A DNA stretch of 24,904 bases from Bacteroides sp. CAG:927 (GTDB taxonomy: Bacteria > Bacteroidota > Bacteroidia > Bacteroidales > Muribaculaceae). Shown here one piece after another: positions 17,100 to 24,673 of this stretch. The stretch is from assembly GCA_000431155.1 (NCBI GenBank), contig HF985654.1:57369-82272 (forward strand), in the 5' to 3' direction. The number at the start of each line of letters is the position of its first letter. Position 1 is the first letter of the stretch. The position numbers and the translations under genes are program-made. A model generated the notes under the pieces. It searched no databases. It was not told the origin of the DNA and was given only the letters and a program-made list of their open reading frames with translations.

Positions 17100-17132
17100 A
17101 GCAAAGCCTTCCCCGAGCGGGAGGGCTTTGCT
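17100..17132 (+). terminator. Strong hairpin terminator after the receptor/lipoprotein operon
   Basis: A 14-bp stem, AGCAAAGCCTTCCC (17100-17113) with GGGAGGGCTTTGCT (17119-17132), has a single G-U pair and a five-base loop. It lies 23 bp after the stop codon. The T-run after it on the + strand is poor, but an A-rich stretch precedes it, so it may also work on the - strand. Confidence 0.75.
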
Positions 17133-17161
17133 GCTCTATAGCTGTTTTGGAAAAAATATTG

Positions 17162-17169
17162 TATTTTTG
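17162..17169 (+). promoter_or_regulatory. -7-type promoter box for the 172-aa gene
   Basis: TATTTTTG matches TAnnTTTG and lies 44 bp before the ATG at 17214, just after the preceding terminator. A TTTG at 17146-17149 is only 12 bp upstream, closer than the usual -33 spacing, so support is moderate. Confidence 0.45.
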
Positions 17170-17213
17170 CAGAGTGAAAAACGCTCTCTCCGGAATCAAA
17201 AAAAACGTGTGAT

Positions 17214-17732
17214 ATGCTAAGCTATAAAAACGACAAAGATAAAATATACGGGGCTACCGGCATGGCCGTGAGCCTTGTGGTGATGGATGGCGATGAGTAT
17301 CTTGACGGAGTGAATGTGGACGCTGAGCCGCATGCCATAATATCGCTTACCGATGACTATTATTTTCCGGGCAACCCGGATGTGTCGGCACGCTCGGCAT
17401 GGAATGTGATTCTGAAACATTTCAATCTCGCTGCATCAATGGCCATAGCCAATGTGGTATGTCGCAGTCTGCTGCTGGACCGGATGGAACCAACGGCAGA
17501 GACGCGCAAGTGCCTGAGAGATTATGTGGTGGAGGATGCCGCCGAATCATGCTCTCTGGAGCAGGATGAGGCAGAGGCTTTGTTTGCCAAGCGTTACAAT
17601 TATTTTACCCGTGTGTTTGCCCATCCGGGCGTGCAACAGGTTGCAAACGAGTTTGCGCACACGCTTGAGGCACACCGCAGCCTTAGCAGGCTTGAGGTGC
17701 TTGAGGCCCTCAGGGCACTGGCGATGCTATAG
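17214..17732 (+). CDS. Conserved-looking protein of unknown function
   Basis: A 172-residue soluble protein with no signal peptide or membrane helix. I do not recognise the family. It opens with a beta-rich segment (AVSLVVMDGDEYLDGVNVD, then IISLTDDYYFPGN), followed by a mostly helical half rich in acidic residues, Ala and Leu, ending LEVLEALRALAML. One cysteine pair region (NVVCRSLLL and RKCLRDYV) shows no metal-site spacing. The gene is monocistronic in appearance, with its own -7 box and a terminator before it, and its end overlaps the convergent manC gene by 6 bp. Codon use and base composition match its neighbours, and the ATG at 17214 is the first in frame, so I take it as real. Confidence 0.75.
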   Translation: MLSYKNDKDKIYGATGMAVSLVVMDGDEYLDGVNVDAEPHAIISLTDDYYFPGNPDVSARSAWNVILKHFNLAASMAIANVVCRSLLLDRMEPTAETRKCLRDYVVEDAAESCSLEQDEAEALFAKRYNYFTRVFAHPGVQQVANEFAHTLEAHRSLSRLEVLEALRALAML

Positions 17733-18812
17733 GTATTTGTCATCGAAGTGCTGGCGCACATCGTTGACCATCTGCTTGATTTTCTGCTCTTCGCTTTTTG
17801 GACAGATGAGAAGCACATCACCAGAATCGGCCACGATGTAGTCGTGAAGGCCGGACACTACGGCGAGTTTGTCGCCGGGCATGAGGAAAATGTTTCCGGA
17901 GCTTCCGTATGCAAGGACATTGCAGTTCTGGGTCACGTTGTTGTCGCGGTTTTTAGGCGAATTGTCGTAAAGTGAGCTCCAAGTGCCGAGGTCATTCCAG
18001 CCGAAATTCACACATTCCACAAACACATTGTCGGCTTTTTCCATGATGGCGTAGTCAACAGACACGCTCGGACAATCGGTGAAATGAGCCTTGATGTATT
18101 CGTTTTCATGAGGAGTGCCAAAGAGGTCGGCTCCGCGCTCAAATGTGGCGCTGAGATCGGGGGCGAAGCGGTGTACGGCCTCAAGGATGGATGATGCTTT
18201 CCAAAGGAAAATGCCGGCATTCCAGAAAAATTCGCCGGAATCCACGAATACTTCGGCCAGGTCGCGGTCGGGTTTTTCGGTGAATGTTTTCACTTTGAGG
18301 ATGCCTTGCTCTACCTGTTCGCCTATCTGAATGTATCCGTAGCCGGTTTCAGGGCGGGTGGGAGTGATGCCGAGCGTGAGAAGGGCATTATGCTGCTCTA
18401 CGAACTCAAATCCATGCTCCACACAGTGCTCAAAAACGCTTTCGCGGGTAATGAGATGGTCGCTGGGCGAGACAATCATGGAAGCCTGTGGGTCTCTGGC
18501 CGCGATATGGTAAGCGGCCCAAGTGACGCAAGGTGCCGTGTTGCGGCGGTCAGGCTCCAGAAGCAGCTGGTTTTCATTAAGCTCAGGGAGCTGCTTGCGC
18601 ACGAGGTCGGCGTAGGTGGCGTTGGTTACCACGATAATATTTTCGGGAGGAACGATAGGAAGAATACGGTCGTATGTCATTTGCAGCAGGGATCTGCCTG
18701 TGCCGAAAAAGTCAATGAACTGCTTGGGCATGTCAGTGCGGCTATAGGGCCAAAAACGGCTTCCGATGCCGCCACACATAATCACACAGTAGCGATGATT
18801 GTCTATACTCAT
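17727..18812 (-). CDS. manC: Mannose-1-phosphate guanylyltransferase
   Basis: Makes GDP-mannose from mannose-1-phosphate and GTP in the cytoplasm, feeding fucose, mannose and surface-glycan synthesis. The nucleotidyltransferase signature GGIGSRFWPYSRTDMPKQF begins at residue 14. Downstream, IVSPSDHLI holds the metal-binding Asp, and ETGYGYIQIG, FTEKPD, FWNAGIFLWKA and FGWNDLGTWSSL are all typical. At 361 residues it has only the transferase domain, without the C-terminal phosphomannose isomerase half seen in bifunctional ManC. It is separated by 110 bp from the GH20 gene upstream and overlaps the convergent 172-aa gene by 6 bp. No TAnnTTTG box was found in the gap, so its promoter is unclear. 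Confidence 0.94.
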   Translation of the reverse strand: MSIDNHRYCVIMCGGIGSRFWPYSRTDMPKQFIDFFGTGRSLLQMTYDRILPIVPPENIIVVTNATYADLVRKQLPELNENQLLLEPDRRNTAPCVTWAAYHIAARDPQASMIVSPSDHLITRESVFEHCVEHGFEFVEQHNALLTLGITPTRPETGYGYIQIGEQVEQGILKVKTFTEKPDRDLAEVFVDSGEFFWNAGIFLWKASSILEAVHRFAPDLSATFERGADLFGTPHENEYIKAHFTDCPSVSVDYAIMEKADNVFVECVNFGWNDLGTWSSLYDNSPKNRDNNVTQNCNVLAYGSSGNIFLMPGDKLAVVSGLHDYIVADSGDVLLICPKSEEQKIKQMVNDVRQHFDDKYL

Positions 18813-18868
18813 AATTATAAAAATTAGTTAGGCACCGCTAATATAGCAATTAATTCATAATTCCTAAC

Positions 18869-18891
18869 CCTTGAATCGGAAAAATTCAAGG
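18869..18891. other. Short inverted repeat between GH20 gene and manC
   Basis: CCTTGAAT (18869-18876) and ATTCAAGG (18884-18891) form a perfect 8-bp stem with a seven-base loop. It lies just past the GH20 stop codon on the - strand. It has no adjacent T-run, so it may be a weak terminator, an mRNA-end structure or an operator for manC. Confidence 0.35.
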
Positions 18892-18922
18892 TCCCTAATA
18901 AAAACTTTTGGGATGAAACCGC

Positions 18923-20401
18923 TCACCACACAAAACCTTGTCGGGAGAAATAAGCCGAGATACCGGTGATTTTATGGGTGAGTTGGTTGAGCGTCATGAG
19001 TTCGCCTTGATGCCACATAAGCTCGGCCAAAGCAAAAATACGCGGAAAAATACGATTGTCAATCATGTCATCGGTCAGTCCGTAATCGGTCCATAATGCA
19101 GCGGTGATGCCCATCAGGAGCGGATTGTCGCGCGAAATCTCAGTATGGGCAGGATTGCGGAGATATGCGTCCGCAAGATCAAAAGTGCGGTCATTTTCAT
19201 AGCCTCGCCAAGGAGTTTCGGGGAAATTGAGGTAGCAGTAGTAGTTCGGACTAAGCACAACCGGAAGGCCGAGCGACTTAGCTTTGTGTACTGCATCATT
19301 GCCGTGACCGCGATAATTCCACCATTGAATCACAGCGTTGTCTGGAAGCCTCGGGCCGGTATTATGAACTACATCTTCCCAAAAAACGGCCTTGCGACCT
19401 TTGGATGCGAGATGTGCCGCCATTCGGGTCGACAGCCACAGTTGCAGCTCATGAGAGTCAGCCAAACCCTCATGCTCCACACGGGCGCGACAACGGGGAC
19501 AATTGTTCCAATTTTCTTTCGGCGCTTCATCGCCTCCGAGGTGAATATATTCACCGGGAAATAGAGCGCATATCTCATCGAGTATGGTGAAAAGGGCATT
19601 GAGTGTAGAATCGTTTCCGGCACAGAATATGTCGGAGGTAAATCCGGTGCGCGGAATCTCCGGACGCACGCCTCTGCACCCAAGCTCGGGATAGGCATAA
19701 AGTGCGGCTTCGCTGTGGCCCGGAATATCTATTTCAGGTACAATCTCAATGCCCCATCGCCCGGCATAGTCCACAATCTCGCGCATGTCGCTCTGCGAGA
19801 AATATCCCTGCTGTCCTTCGCCGTCAGCCACATATCCTCCGACAGAGGAGAGCAACGGCAAAGCTTTTATTTCAGGGCGCCAACCGAGTCCCTCGGTAAG
19901 ATGCCAGTGAAAACGGTTCATTTTGAGCATGGATGCCATGCGTATATATTTCTTGACCACATCTACAGAATGCATCTGCCGTCCGGAATCGAGCATAAAT
20001 GCACGCCAACCGCATCGCGGGGAGTCGCTCACTGTTATATTAGCGGCAATGCTATCGCTCTGCAACAACTGCGCAAGAGTGTGCAGCGCATATATGTACC
20101 CTCTGTAGTCGGCAGCTTCAATTACGGCATTATCGCCAGTCAAGTCAAGCCTGTAACTTTCAGGCTTCAGGTGCGAAGGGTGTGGTGAACAGAATATCCG
20201 AGATAGGGGAACGCCTGCGATTTCACGAACCATTTCATCGGAAGGGGCATTCGCATCGCCTTTAAGCGTTACAGACACTTGCCCCGGAGCCGGTAGTACA
20301 GCACCCTGAGTGCTGACGGACAGAGGTGTGGGGAGGAGATTTTGAGCGTTGACAACAACTGCCATTGCCACACTGAGTATCGGCAGTAAATAATGTTGCA
20401 T
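18923..20401 (-). CDS. Exported beta-N-acetylhexosaminidase, GH20
   Basis: Releases terminal beta-linked GlcNAc or GalNAc from glycans, most likely in the periplasm. A signal peptide covers residues 1-19 (ending VNA). An N-terminal alpha/beta domain (about 20-135) precedes the GH20 barrel, which starts at RAFMLDSGRQMHSVDVVKK. MNRFHWHLTEGLGWRPEIK and the catalytic pair Asp291-Glu292 in HLGGDEAP are present, as are VFWEDVVH and IQWWNY. The 492-residue length is standard for a protein without extra binding modules. The ATG follows the O-methyltransferase stop directly (TAAATG), making it the last gene of the - strand operon. Host mucin or bacterial cell-wall sugars are both plausible substrates. 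Confidence 0.95.
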   Translation of the reverse strand: MQHYLLPILSVAMAVVVNAQNLLPTPLSVSTQGAVLPAPGQVSVTLKGDANAPSDEMVREIAGVPLSRIFCSPHPSHLKPESYRLDLTGDNAVIEAADYRGYIYALHTLAQLLQSDSIAANITVSDSPRCGWRAFMLDSGRQMHSVDVVKKYIRMASMLKMNRFHWHLTEGLGWRPEIKALPLLSSVGGYVADGEGQQGYFSQSDMREIVDYAGRWGIEIVPEIDIPGHSEAALYAYPELGCRGVRPEIPRTGFTSDIFCAGNDSTLNALFTILDEICALFPGEYIHLGGDEAPKENWNNCPRCRARVEHEGLADSHELQLWLSTRMAAHLASKGRKAVFWEDVVHNTGPRLPDNAVIQWWNYRGHGNDAVHKAKSLGLPVVLSPNYYCYLNFPETPWRGYENDRTFDLADAYLRNPAHTEISRDNPLLMGITAALWTDYGLTDDMIDNRIFPRIFALAELMWHQGELMTLNQLTHKITGISAYFSRQGFVW

Positions 20402-21037
20402 TTAATTTTTGAGGTTTATTATGGTCATTCCGTCGCGAATAGGTAGAATAGAAACCTCCACGCGCGGGTCTTTAGCCACAAAATCGTTGAACTCCAATAT
20501 GCCCTGAGTCTGCGCGTCGGCAGGGGTCGGCGTGGCGGTCACTTTGCCGTCCCAAAGAGTATTGTCGGCGATGATATAGCCGGAGGGGTTGAGCAGCGGC
20601 AGGAGCATGTGGTAATAGTCTAGATAATGACGCTTGTTGGCATCAATGAACACGAGGTCCCATTTCTCGTCAATCTGCGGCACTATGTCAATGGCATCGC
20701 CAATGTGAAGGTGCATGCGGTCGCCCCATGGCGATGCGAGGAACAGGGAGCGGATTTCGTCTTCCCACTCGTCTTCAATCTCAATGGTATGGATATGGGC
20801 GGACTCAGGCATTCCCTCGGCCATGCACAGGGCAGAATAGCCAGTGAATGTGCCCAGCTCAAGTATGCGTTGTGGAGCAATCATGCGAGTTAGCATCTTG
20901 AGCATGCGTCCCTGCACATGGCCGGAGCACATGCGGGGATAGAGTCTGTGGAGATATGTGTGGCGATAGAGCTGCGCGAGCATGTCCGGCTCGGGAGAGA
21001 TGTGTGCGGCTATGTATTGTTCAAGTTCGTTGTTCAT
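20402..21037 (-). CDS. SAM-dependent O-methyltransferase (caffeoyl-CoA/catechol OMT type)
   Basis: A 211-residue class I methyltransferase. SAM-binding motif I is ILELGTFTGYSAL at residues 58-70, the acidic residue that holds the ribose lies in IHTIEIED, and the metal-binding region VFIDANKRHYLDYY is followed by IADNTLWDGKV, which is characteristic of the cation-dependent OMT family 3. The natural acceptor is unknown for the Bacteroidetes members. Its start overlaps the end of the pyruvate kinase-like gene (ATGA), and its stop abuts the GH20 start. Confidence 0.92.
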   Translation of the reverse strand: MNNELEQYIAAHISPEPDMLAQLYRHTYLHRLYPRMCSGHVQGRMLKMLTRMIAPQRILELGTFTGYSALCMAEGMPESAHIHTIEIEDEWEDEIRSLFLASPWGDRMHLHIGDAIDIVPQIDEKWDLVFIDANKRHYLDYYHMLLPLLNPSGYIIADNTLWDGKVTATPTPADAQTQGILEFNDFVAKDPRVEVSILPIRDGMTIINLKN

Positions 21038-22014
21038 GACTCAGAGCAGCATATTGTGTCGGCGGTGACTTTGACGCACTCAACGGGGAATGAGCCGCGT
21101 GCCGTTTCTCCGCAAAGGAGCATGTAGTCGGCGCCCTGCCAAGTGCCGAGGGCAATGTCGCTGAGTTCGGCGCGGGTAGGCTCGGGAGAGTGCATCATGC
21201 TTTGCAGAATCTGGGTGGCAATGATGAAGGATTTGGATGCGTTGCGGCATAATTCGGCACAGCGACGCTGAACCGCAGGTATGGCGAATGGTGAGATTTG
21301 TGTGCCGAGATCGCCACGCGCCATCAGGAGGCCGTCGCATGCGTCAAGAATGGAGTCCATGTGCTGCACGGCGAGTCTTGTTTCTATCTTGGCGAGCAGA
21401 CGCACGGGCGCTTCTGCCAGATGGGCGCGCACCTGAATAATGTCGTCGGCCGACCGTACAAACGAGTGGGCTACCATGTCGATGCCGAGTTGTGCGGCGG
21501 CATGAAGATTGATGCTGTCGCGCTGAGAGACGGCGGGAAGAGGGGGCATTTCACATCCTACAAGGTTGACGGACTTGCGCTCGCCAAGGAGTCCGGGTTT
21601 GGTGACAATGGCGCGGTCGCTTGCCGTAAGGCGCAAATGAATCTCGCCATCGTCCAGAATCAGCTCAATTCCCTCACGGAGGGCCGGGCGAATGCCGGGG
21701 ATGCTGATGCATGCCGGGGATGACGGGGCATCGGAGTCGCGGATGATTACGGACTGGTTGAGCGAAAGCGGAATATCGGCATTGTGCTCATGGACCGTGG
21801 TGCGCAATTCGGGGCCTTTGGTATCCATGAGGATGGCTACCCCGGGAGCATGCAGGCGCAGGGAGTGTACCATGGCCTCAAGCTGCTGCGGAGTGACATG
21901 CGCGGAATTGATGCGCACTCCTTTCATTCCGGCGGCGCATAGCGAGGCAAGAAGCCGCGCATCGGCACACTGCTCAGAGGTGAGAGTGGCCATTACTTTG
22001 GTGCGGTGTGTCAT
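21034..22014 (-). CDS. Pyruvate kinase-like protein lacking the C-terminal domain
   Basis: At 326 residues this is about 150 shorter than a usual pyruvate kinase. Barrel domain A and the inserted B domain are present: MDTKGPELRTT near residue 63, the B domain about 75-150, then LPAVSQRDSIN, the catalytic LLAKIETR (Lys209, Glu211), MARGDLG (Arg233, Asp235), IIATQILQSM and LLCGETARGSFPVE. The N-terminal nucleotide loop reads RINSAH where RLNFSHG is usual. The protein stops right after the barrel, so the C-terminal allosteric and tetramer-forming domain is missing. Because the stop overlaps the O-methyltransferase start (ATGA), no hidden remnant lies downstream. It may be an active unregulated kinase or a repurposed barrel. 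Confidence 0.88.
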   Translation of the reverse strand: MTHRTKVMATLTSEQCADARLLASLCAAGMKGVRINSAHVTPQQLEAMVHSLRLHAPGVAILMDTKGPELRTTVHEHNADIPLSLNQSVIIRDSDAPSSPACISIPGIRPALREGIELILDDGEIHLRLTASDRAIVTKPGLLGERKSVNLVGCEMPPLPAVSQRDSINLHAAAQLGIDMVAHSFVRSADDIIQVRAHLAEAPVRLLAKIETRLAVQHMDSILDACDGLLMARGDLGTQISPFAIPAVQRRCAELCRNASKSFIIATQILQSMMHSPEPTRAELSDIALGTWQGADYMLLCGETARGSFPVECVKVTADTICCSES

Positions 22015-22442
22015 AATGTCAACGCTTCAATGGCAAGGCGGTAGGAATCCATGCCGAATCCGGCAATCACGCCGCGACAGGCGGGCGAAATCAGGGATGT
22101 GTGGCGCACGGGTTCACGTGTCCAGATGTTACTGATATGCACCTCCACCACGGGAGTTTCAATGGCGTAGATAGCATCGGCAATGGCGAGAGATGTGTGG
22201 GTGTAGGCACCGGCGTTGAGCACCACTCCGGTGTAGGCGGGGTCAAAACCCACTTCGTGGAGGCGGTCAATAATGTCGCCTTCGTGGTTGCTGTGGGCGT
22301 ACTCAATGTCGAGCTGCGGGAAACGCACACGCAGGTTGTCAAGCAGCTGCTGCATGGACTGAGAGCCGTATATGTCAGGCTCACGTTTGCCCAAAAGGTT
22401 TAGATTGGGTCCGTTGAGAATAAGTATTTTGCCTGTTTTCAT
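22011..22442 (-). CDS. aroQ: 3-dehydroquinate dehydratase, type II
   Basis: Dehydrates 3-dehydroquinate to 3-dehydroshikimate in the shikimate pathway. Counting from the ATG at 22442, ILNGPNLNLLGKREPDIYG spans residues 8-26 with the catalytic Tyr25 and Arg20; NHEG is at 52-55 and NAGAYTHTS ends at 84. VEVHISN follows. The 143-residue length is exactly that of the small dodecameric type II enzymes. An in-frame TTG at 22448 would add two residues, but ATG is preferred. It begins 2 bp after the small membrane protein gene and overlaps the pyruvate kinase-like gene by 4 bp. Confidence 0.95.
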   Translation of the reverse strand: MKTGKILILNGPNLNLLGKREPDIYGSQSMQQLLDNLRVRFPQLDIEYAHSNHEGDIIDRLHEVGFDPAYTGVVLNAGAYTHTSLAIADAIYAIETPVVEVHISNIWTREPVRHTSLISPACRGVIAGFGMDSYRLAIEALTL

Positions 22443-22444
22443 AA

Positions 22445-22720
22445 TCAAATACCGTTAATAGCGAGAGTCCAGATGGCTGCATGGCTGAGGGCCATCAATA
22501 CGAGGAGCACCCAAGCCAGAGCATGCCGCGCGGGATAGGATTGCCAAGCGAGCCAAGCGGCAGAGAGCAGATAGACCGGGTAAAGCCAAATCCATACCTT
22601 GACACCGCTCTGCCCGGCGCAGGGAGCTGCGAGCAGCCACGGCATGAGTAAGAGCGGGAGGCACAGAATGACGGCAATGGCCGTGAACCAGCGCGGGGTG
22701 GGAGGTAATGTTGGCATCAT
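22445..22720 (-). CDS. Small membrane protein of unknown function
   Basis: A 91-residue protein with three hydrophobic segments: about 11-32 (FTAIAVILCLPLLLMPWLLA), 42-60 (VWIWLYPVYLLSAAWLAW) and 67-88 (ALAWVLLVLMALSHAAIWTL). I do not recognise the family. It is probably real because its start overlaps the SDR stop (ATGA), aroQ begins 2 bp after its end, and no other frame here is plausible. Confidence 0.75.
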   Translation of the reverse strand: MMPTLPPTPRWFTAIAVILCLPLLLMPWLLAAPCAGQSGVKVWIWLYPVYLLSAAWLAWQSYPARHALAWVLLVLMALSHAAIWTLAINGI

Positions 22721-23781
22721 GATGATTTGCGTGCCTCCTCCTCAGGCTGATGCTTGCGCCGCAGATATTCCTGAACGGTGACATGAATGCCCTGCTCAAG
22801 AGAGAAACGTGGGCTGAAACCGAAATCGCGCTGTGCGGGGGTGGTGTCGCAGTTCCAGTTGCGCTGGCGCATGATTTTGAATTTATCTCTGTTAAGAGTG
22901 CTGGGCTGCATTTTTGCGACGCCCCATTTCTCGGCCACTACGCTTGCGGCATAAACGGCCCACATGGGCAGTTTTACGGGTATTACCCACTTGCCGCCCA
23001 GTTCGCGTGCCACGATGGTGCGGAACTCCTTTTGGGTGTAGGCACGCGGCTCGGAGATGATGTATTTTTTGCGCAAAGTGTCCGGTGACTCAATGGCCTG
23101 AAACATGGCGGTGACGAGGTCTTCCACATAAATGAAAGTGAGCATCTGCTTGCGGAATCCCACGCCGAAATCCCAATGAGAGTCAATGCTCTTGATCATC
23201 ATGAGATAGTCCTGCTCGTGAGGGCCATAAACGCCGGTTGGGCGGAAGATGGTCCAAGGCACATCGGCACTCATGTCAAGGAGAGTCTCAGCCTTGATTT
23301 TGGAAACGCCGTAGCGGGTGTCGGGCATGGGTATCATGTCTCCGGTCAAAGGAGCGTAATGTTTTTCATCGCCTTTGCCGAGAGCACTAAGGCTGCTCAT
23401 GAAGAGTAACCGTTGCGGCATTTTGTCACTTTGGCGCAGGGCATACAGAAAATTGCGGAGATACTCGTAGTTTATGCGGTTGAAATCGGCAAAATTCATG
23501 CATTTGGTGGCACCGAGATTGTAGATGATGTAATCCCACCGCTCACCTTCGGGGAGGGCCTGCTGCAGCTCCGAGACCATGGCTTCGGGCGAATCGTAGG
23601 TCAGGGTGACGAAATGGAGACGCTCGTCGGTCAGCCAACGGCGGGATGTGGACTGCCGTACGGCGGCCCATGTGTCATATCCGCGCCTGATGGCTTCGGA
23701 GCAAATAAACCCGCCGATGAACCCACCGGCACCTACCACCAGCACTCGCTTGGTGGCATCGTTAGCAGCCAATGTGCTCAT
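22717..23781 (-). CDS. NAD-dependent epimerase/dehydratase (extended SDR)
   Basis: A 354-residue cytoplasmic oxidoreductase. The nucleotide-binding loop GAGGFIG is at residues 17-23, the active-site Tyr157 and Lys161 form YGVSK, and the conserved serine is in the MSSLSALG segment near 128-135. TIFRPTGVYGP is the usual extended-SDR substrate-side motif. The substrate cannot be told; relatives act on nucleotide sugars, sterol-like or flavonoid-type compounds. It overlaps upp by 4 bp upstream (ATGA) and the small membrane protein gene by 4 bp downstream, so it is translated in the same coupled operon. The C-terminal tail is strongly charged (RRKHQPEEEARK). Confidence 0.9.
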   Translation of the reverse strand: MSTLAANDATKRVLVVGAGGFIGGFICSEAIRRGYDTWAAVRQSTSRRWLTDERLHFVTLTYDSPEAMVSELQQALPEGERWDYIIYNLGATKCMNFADFNRINYEYLRNFLYALRQSDKMPQRLLFMSSLSALGKGDEKHYAPLTGDMIPMPDTRYGVSKIKAETLLDMSADVPWTIFRPTGVYGPHEQDYLMMIKSIDSHWDFGVGFRKQMLTFIYVEDLVTAMFQAIESPDTLRKKYIISEPRAYTQKEFRTIVARELGGKWVIPVKLPMWAVYAASVVAEKWGVAKMQPSTLNRDKFKIMRQRNWNCDTTPAQRDFGFSPRFSLEQGIHVTVQEYLRRKHQPEEEARKSS

Positions 23782-24428
23782 TCCTTAATGCCGTAGGCCA
23801 GATCGCCGGCATCGCCCAGTCCAGGAACAATGTAGGAGTGGGAGTTGATGGTATCGTCAATGGCACCTACCCAAACAGTGGTGTTGTCGGGGAAAGTCTC
23901 TTTAACGTAGTCAATGGCGACCTGTGAGGCGATGACGGAGGCCACGTGCACCTTGGCGGGTGTGCCCTTGGTGAGGAGTGCGCGGTAGCTCAGTTCCATG
24001 GATGAGCCTGTGGCAAGCATGGGGTCGGCAAGAATCAGGGTTTTGCCCTCAAGGGAAGGGGATGCGAGGTATTCAATGAATACATCAAAGATTTCTTTTT
24101 CCTTGTACTTGCGGTAGGCAGACACGAAAGCATTTTGAGCGCGGTCAAAATAATTGAGGAACCCCTGATGAAACGGTACGCCGGCGCGGAAAATTGTGCC
24201 GAGCACGATGGGTTCGTCAATAACGTGGCAGTGAGCAGTGCCGAGCGGGGTGGTGATGTCCTCTACCTTATAATTGAGTGTTTTGCTGATTTCATAAGCC
24301 ATGATTCCGCCAATGCGCTCAAGATTGCGGCGGAAACGGAGCATGTCGGCCTGAACCTTAATATCTCTCAGCTCGGCCATGTACTGGCTCACGAGCGATG
24401 GCTGATTATCGAAATTGATTATTTGCAT
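23778..24428 (-). CDS. upp: Uracil phosphoribosyltransferase
   Basis: Salvages uracil with PRPP to make UMP. The PRPP-binding loop ADPMLATGSS is at residues 134-143, and the uracil-binding C-terminal region contains YIVPGLGDAGDLAYG. RAGVPFHQGF near 81-90 is also typical. The 216-residue length is normal. It is the first gene of the seven-gene - strand operon and has a good -7 box upstream. The start ATG at 24428 is the first in frame after that promoter. Confidence 0.95.
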   Translation of the reverse strand: MQIINFDNQPSLVSQYMAELRDIKVQADMLRFRRNLERIGGIMAYEISKTLNYKVEDITTPLGTAHCHVIDEPIVLGTIFRAGVPFHQGFLNYFDRAQNAFVSAYRKYKEKEIFDVFIEYLASPSLEGKTLILADPMLATGSSMELSYRALLTKGTPAKVHVASVIASQVAIDYVKETFPDNTTVWVGAIDDTINSHSYIVPGLGDAGDLAYGIKE

Positions 24429-24450
24429 GTTGGTTTGGATTTTATTGCCA

Positions 24451-24458
24451 CAAATATA
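24451..24458 (-). promoter_or_regulatory. -7-type promoter box for the upp operon
   Basis: The - strand reads TATATTTG, a full match to TAnnTTTG, 22 bp before the upp start codon. It sits 3 bp past the hairpin at 24462-24490, so the expected -33 position falls inside that hairpin; no TTTG is seen there. Confidence 0.5.
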
Positions 24459-24461
24459 ACA

Positions 24462-24490
24462 AAAAATAAGCGCACGATGCGCTTATTTTT
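24462..24490. terminator. Perfect 13-bp hairpin, likely bidirectional terminator
   Basis: AAAAATAAGCGCA (24462-24474), loop CGA, TGCGCTTATTTTT (24478-24490) is a perfect 13-bp inverted repeat with T-runs on both strands. As upp is read leftward from just beside it, it most likely ends - strand transcription arriving from the right and insulates the upp promoter. Confidence 0.7.
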
Positions 24491-24610
24491 GTGGAGATTG
24501 GAAAGAAGCAACGAGTCTCGGCGGGGATGAGGATGTGTGCCTTGGCTGTCGCCCTGCCGTGACTGCGCATGCTCCGCAGCTTGTCACGGGGTTTGTTTGA
24601 GGGTCCGCGT
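24491..24610. other. Non-coding stretch with a nested hairpin
   Basis: No gene is seen here. CCGTGAC (24557-24563) pairs with GTCACGG (24583-24589), enclosing TGCG (24564-24567) with CGCA (24575-24578). The order, outer stem then inner stem with a GCTCCGCA segment inside, resembles the dispersed repeat beside it, so it may be a strongly diverged third copy. Confidence 0.4.
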
Positions 24611-24673
24611 CCGACAGCTCCGCGCCACAGGCGCTCCGCAATCGGTTATAGAAAAATCGCGCGCTCCGCGGCT
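24611..24673 (+). repeat. Structured dispersed repeat, right copy
   Basis: Same orientation as the copy at 23-85, with 47 of 56 identical positions in the core (24618-24673). CCGA (24611-24614) pairs with TCGG (24642-24645), and GCGCC (24622-24626) with GGCGC (24630-24634). The outer-stem bases differ from the left copy but still pair. The second stem is also kept (24657-24660 with 24668-24671, one T-G pair). Confidence 0.7.

Noticed and set aside
18869..18891. Inverted repeat after the GH20 gene as a definite terminator
   Set aside because: The stem is only 8 bp, AT-rich and without a T-run; it is listed only as a low-confidence structure.
23..24673. The 24.6 kb between the two dispersed repeat copies as a composite mobile element
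   Set aside because: The content is mostly core metabolism, there is no transposase or integrase, and the repeats look like a scattered intergenic family, not element ends.
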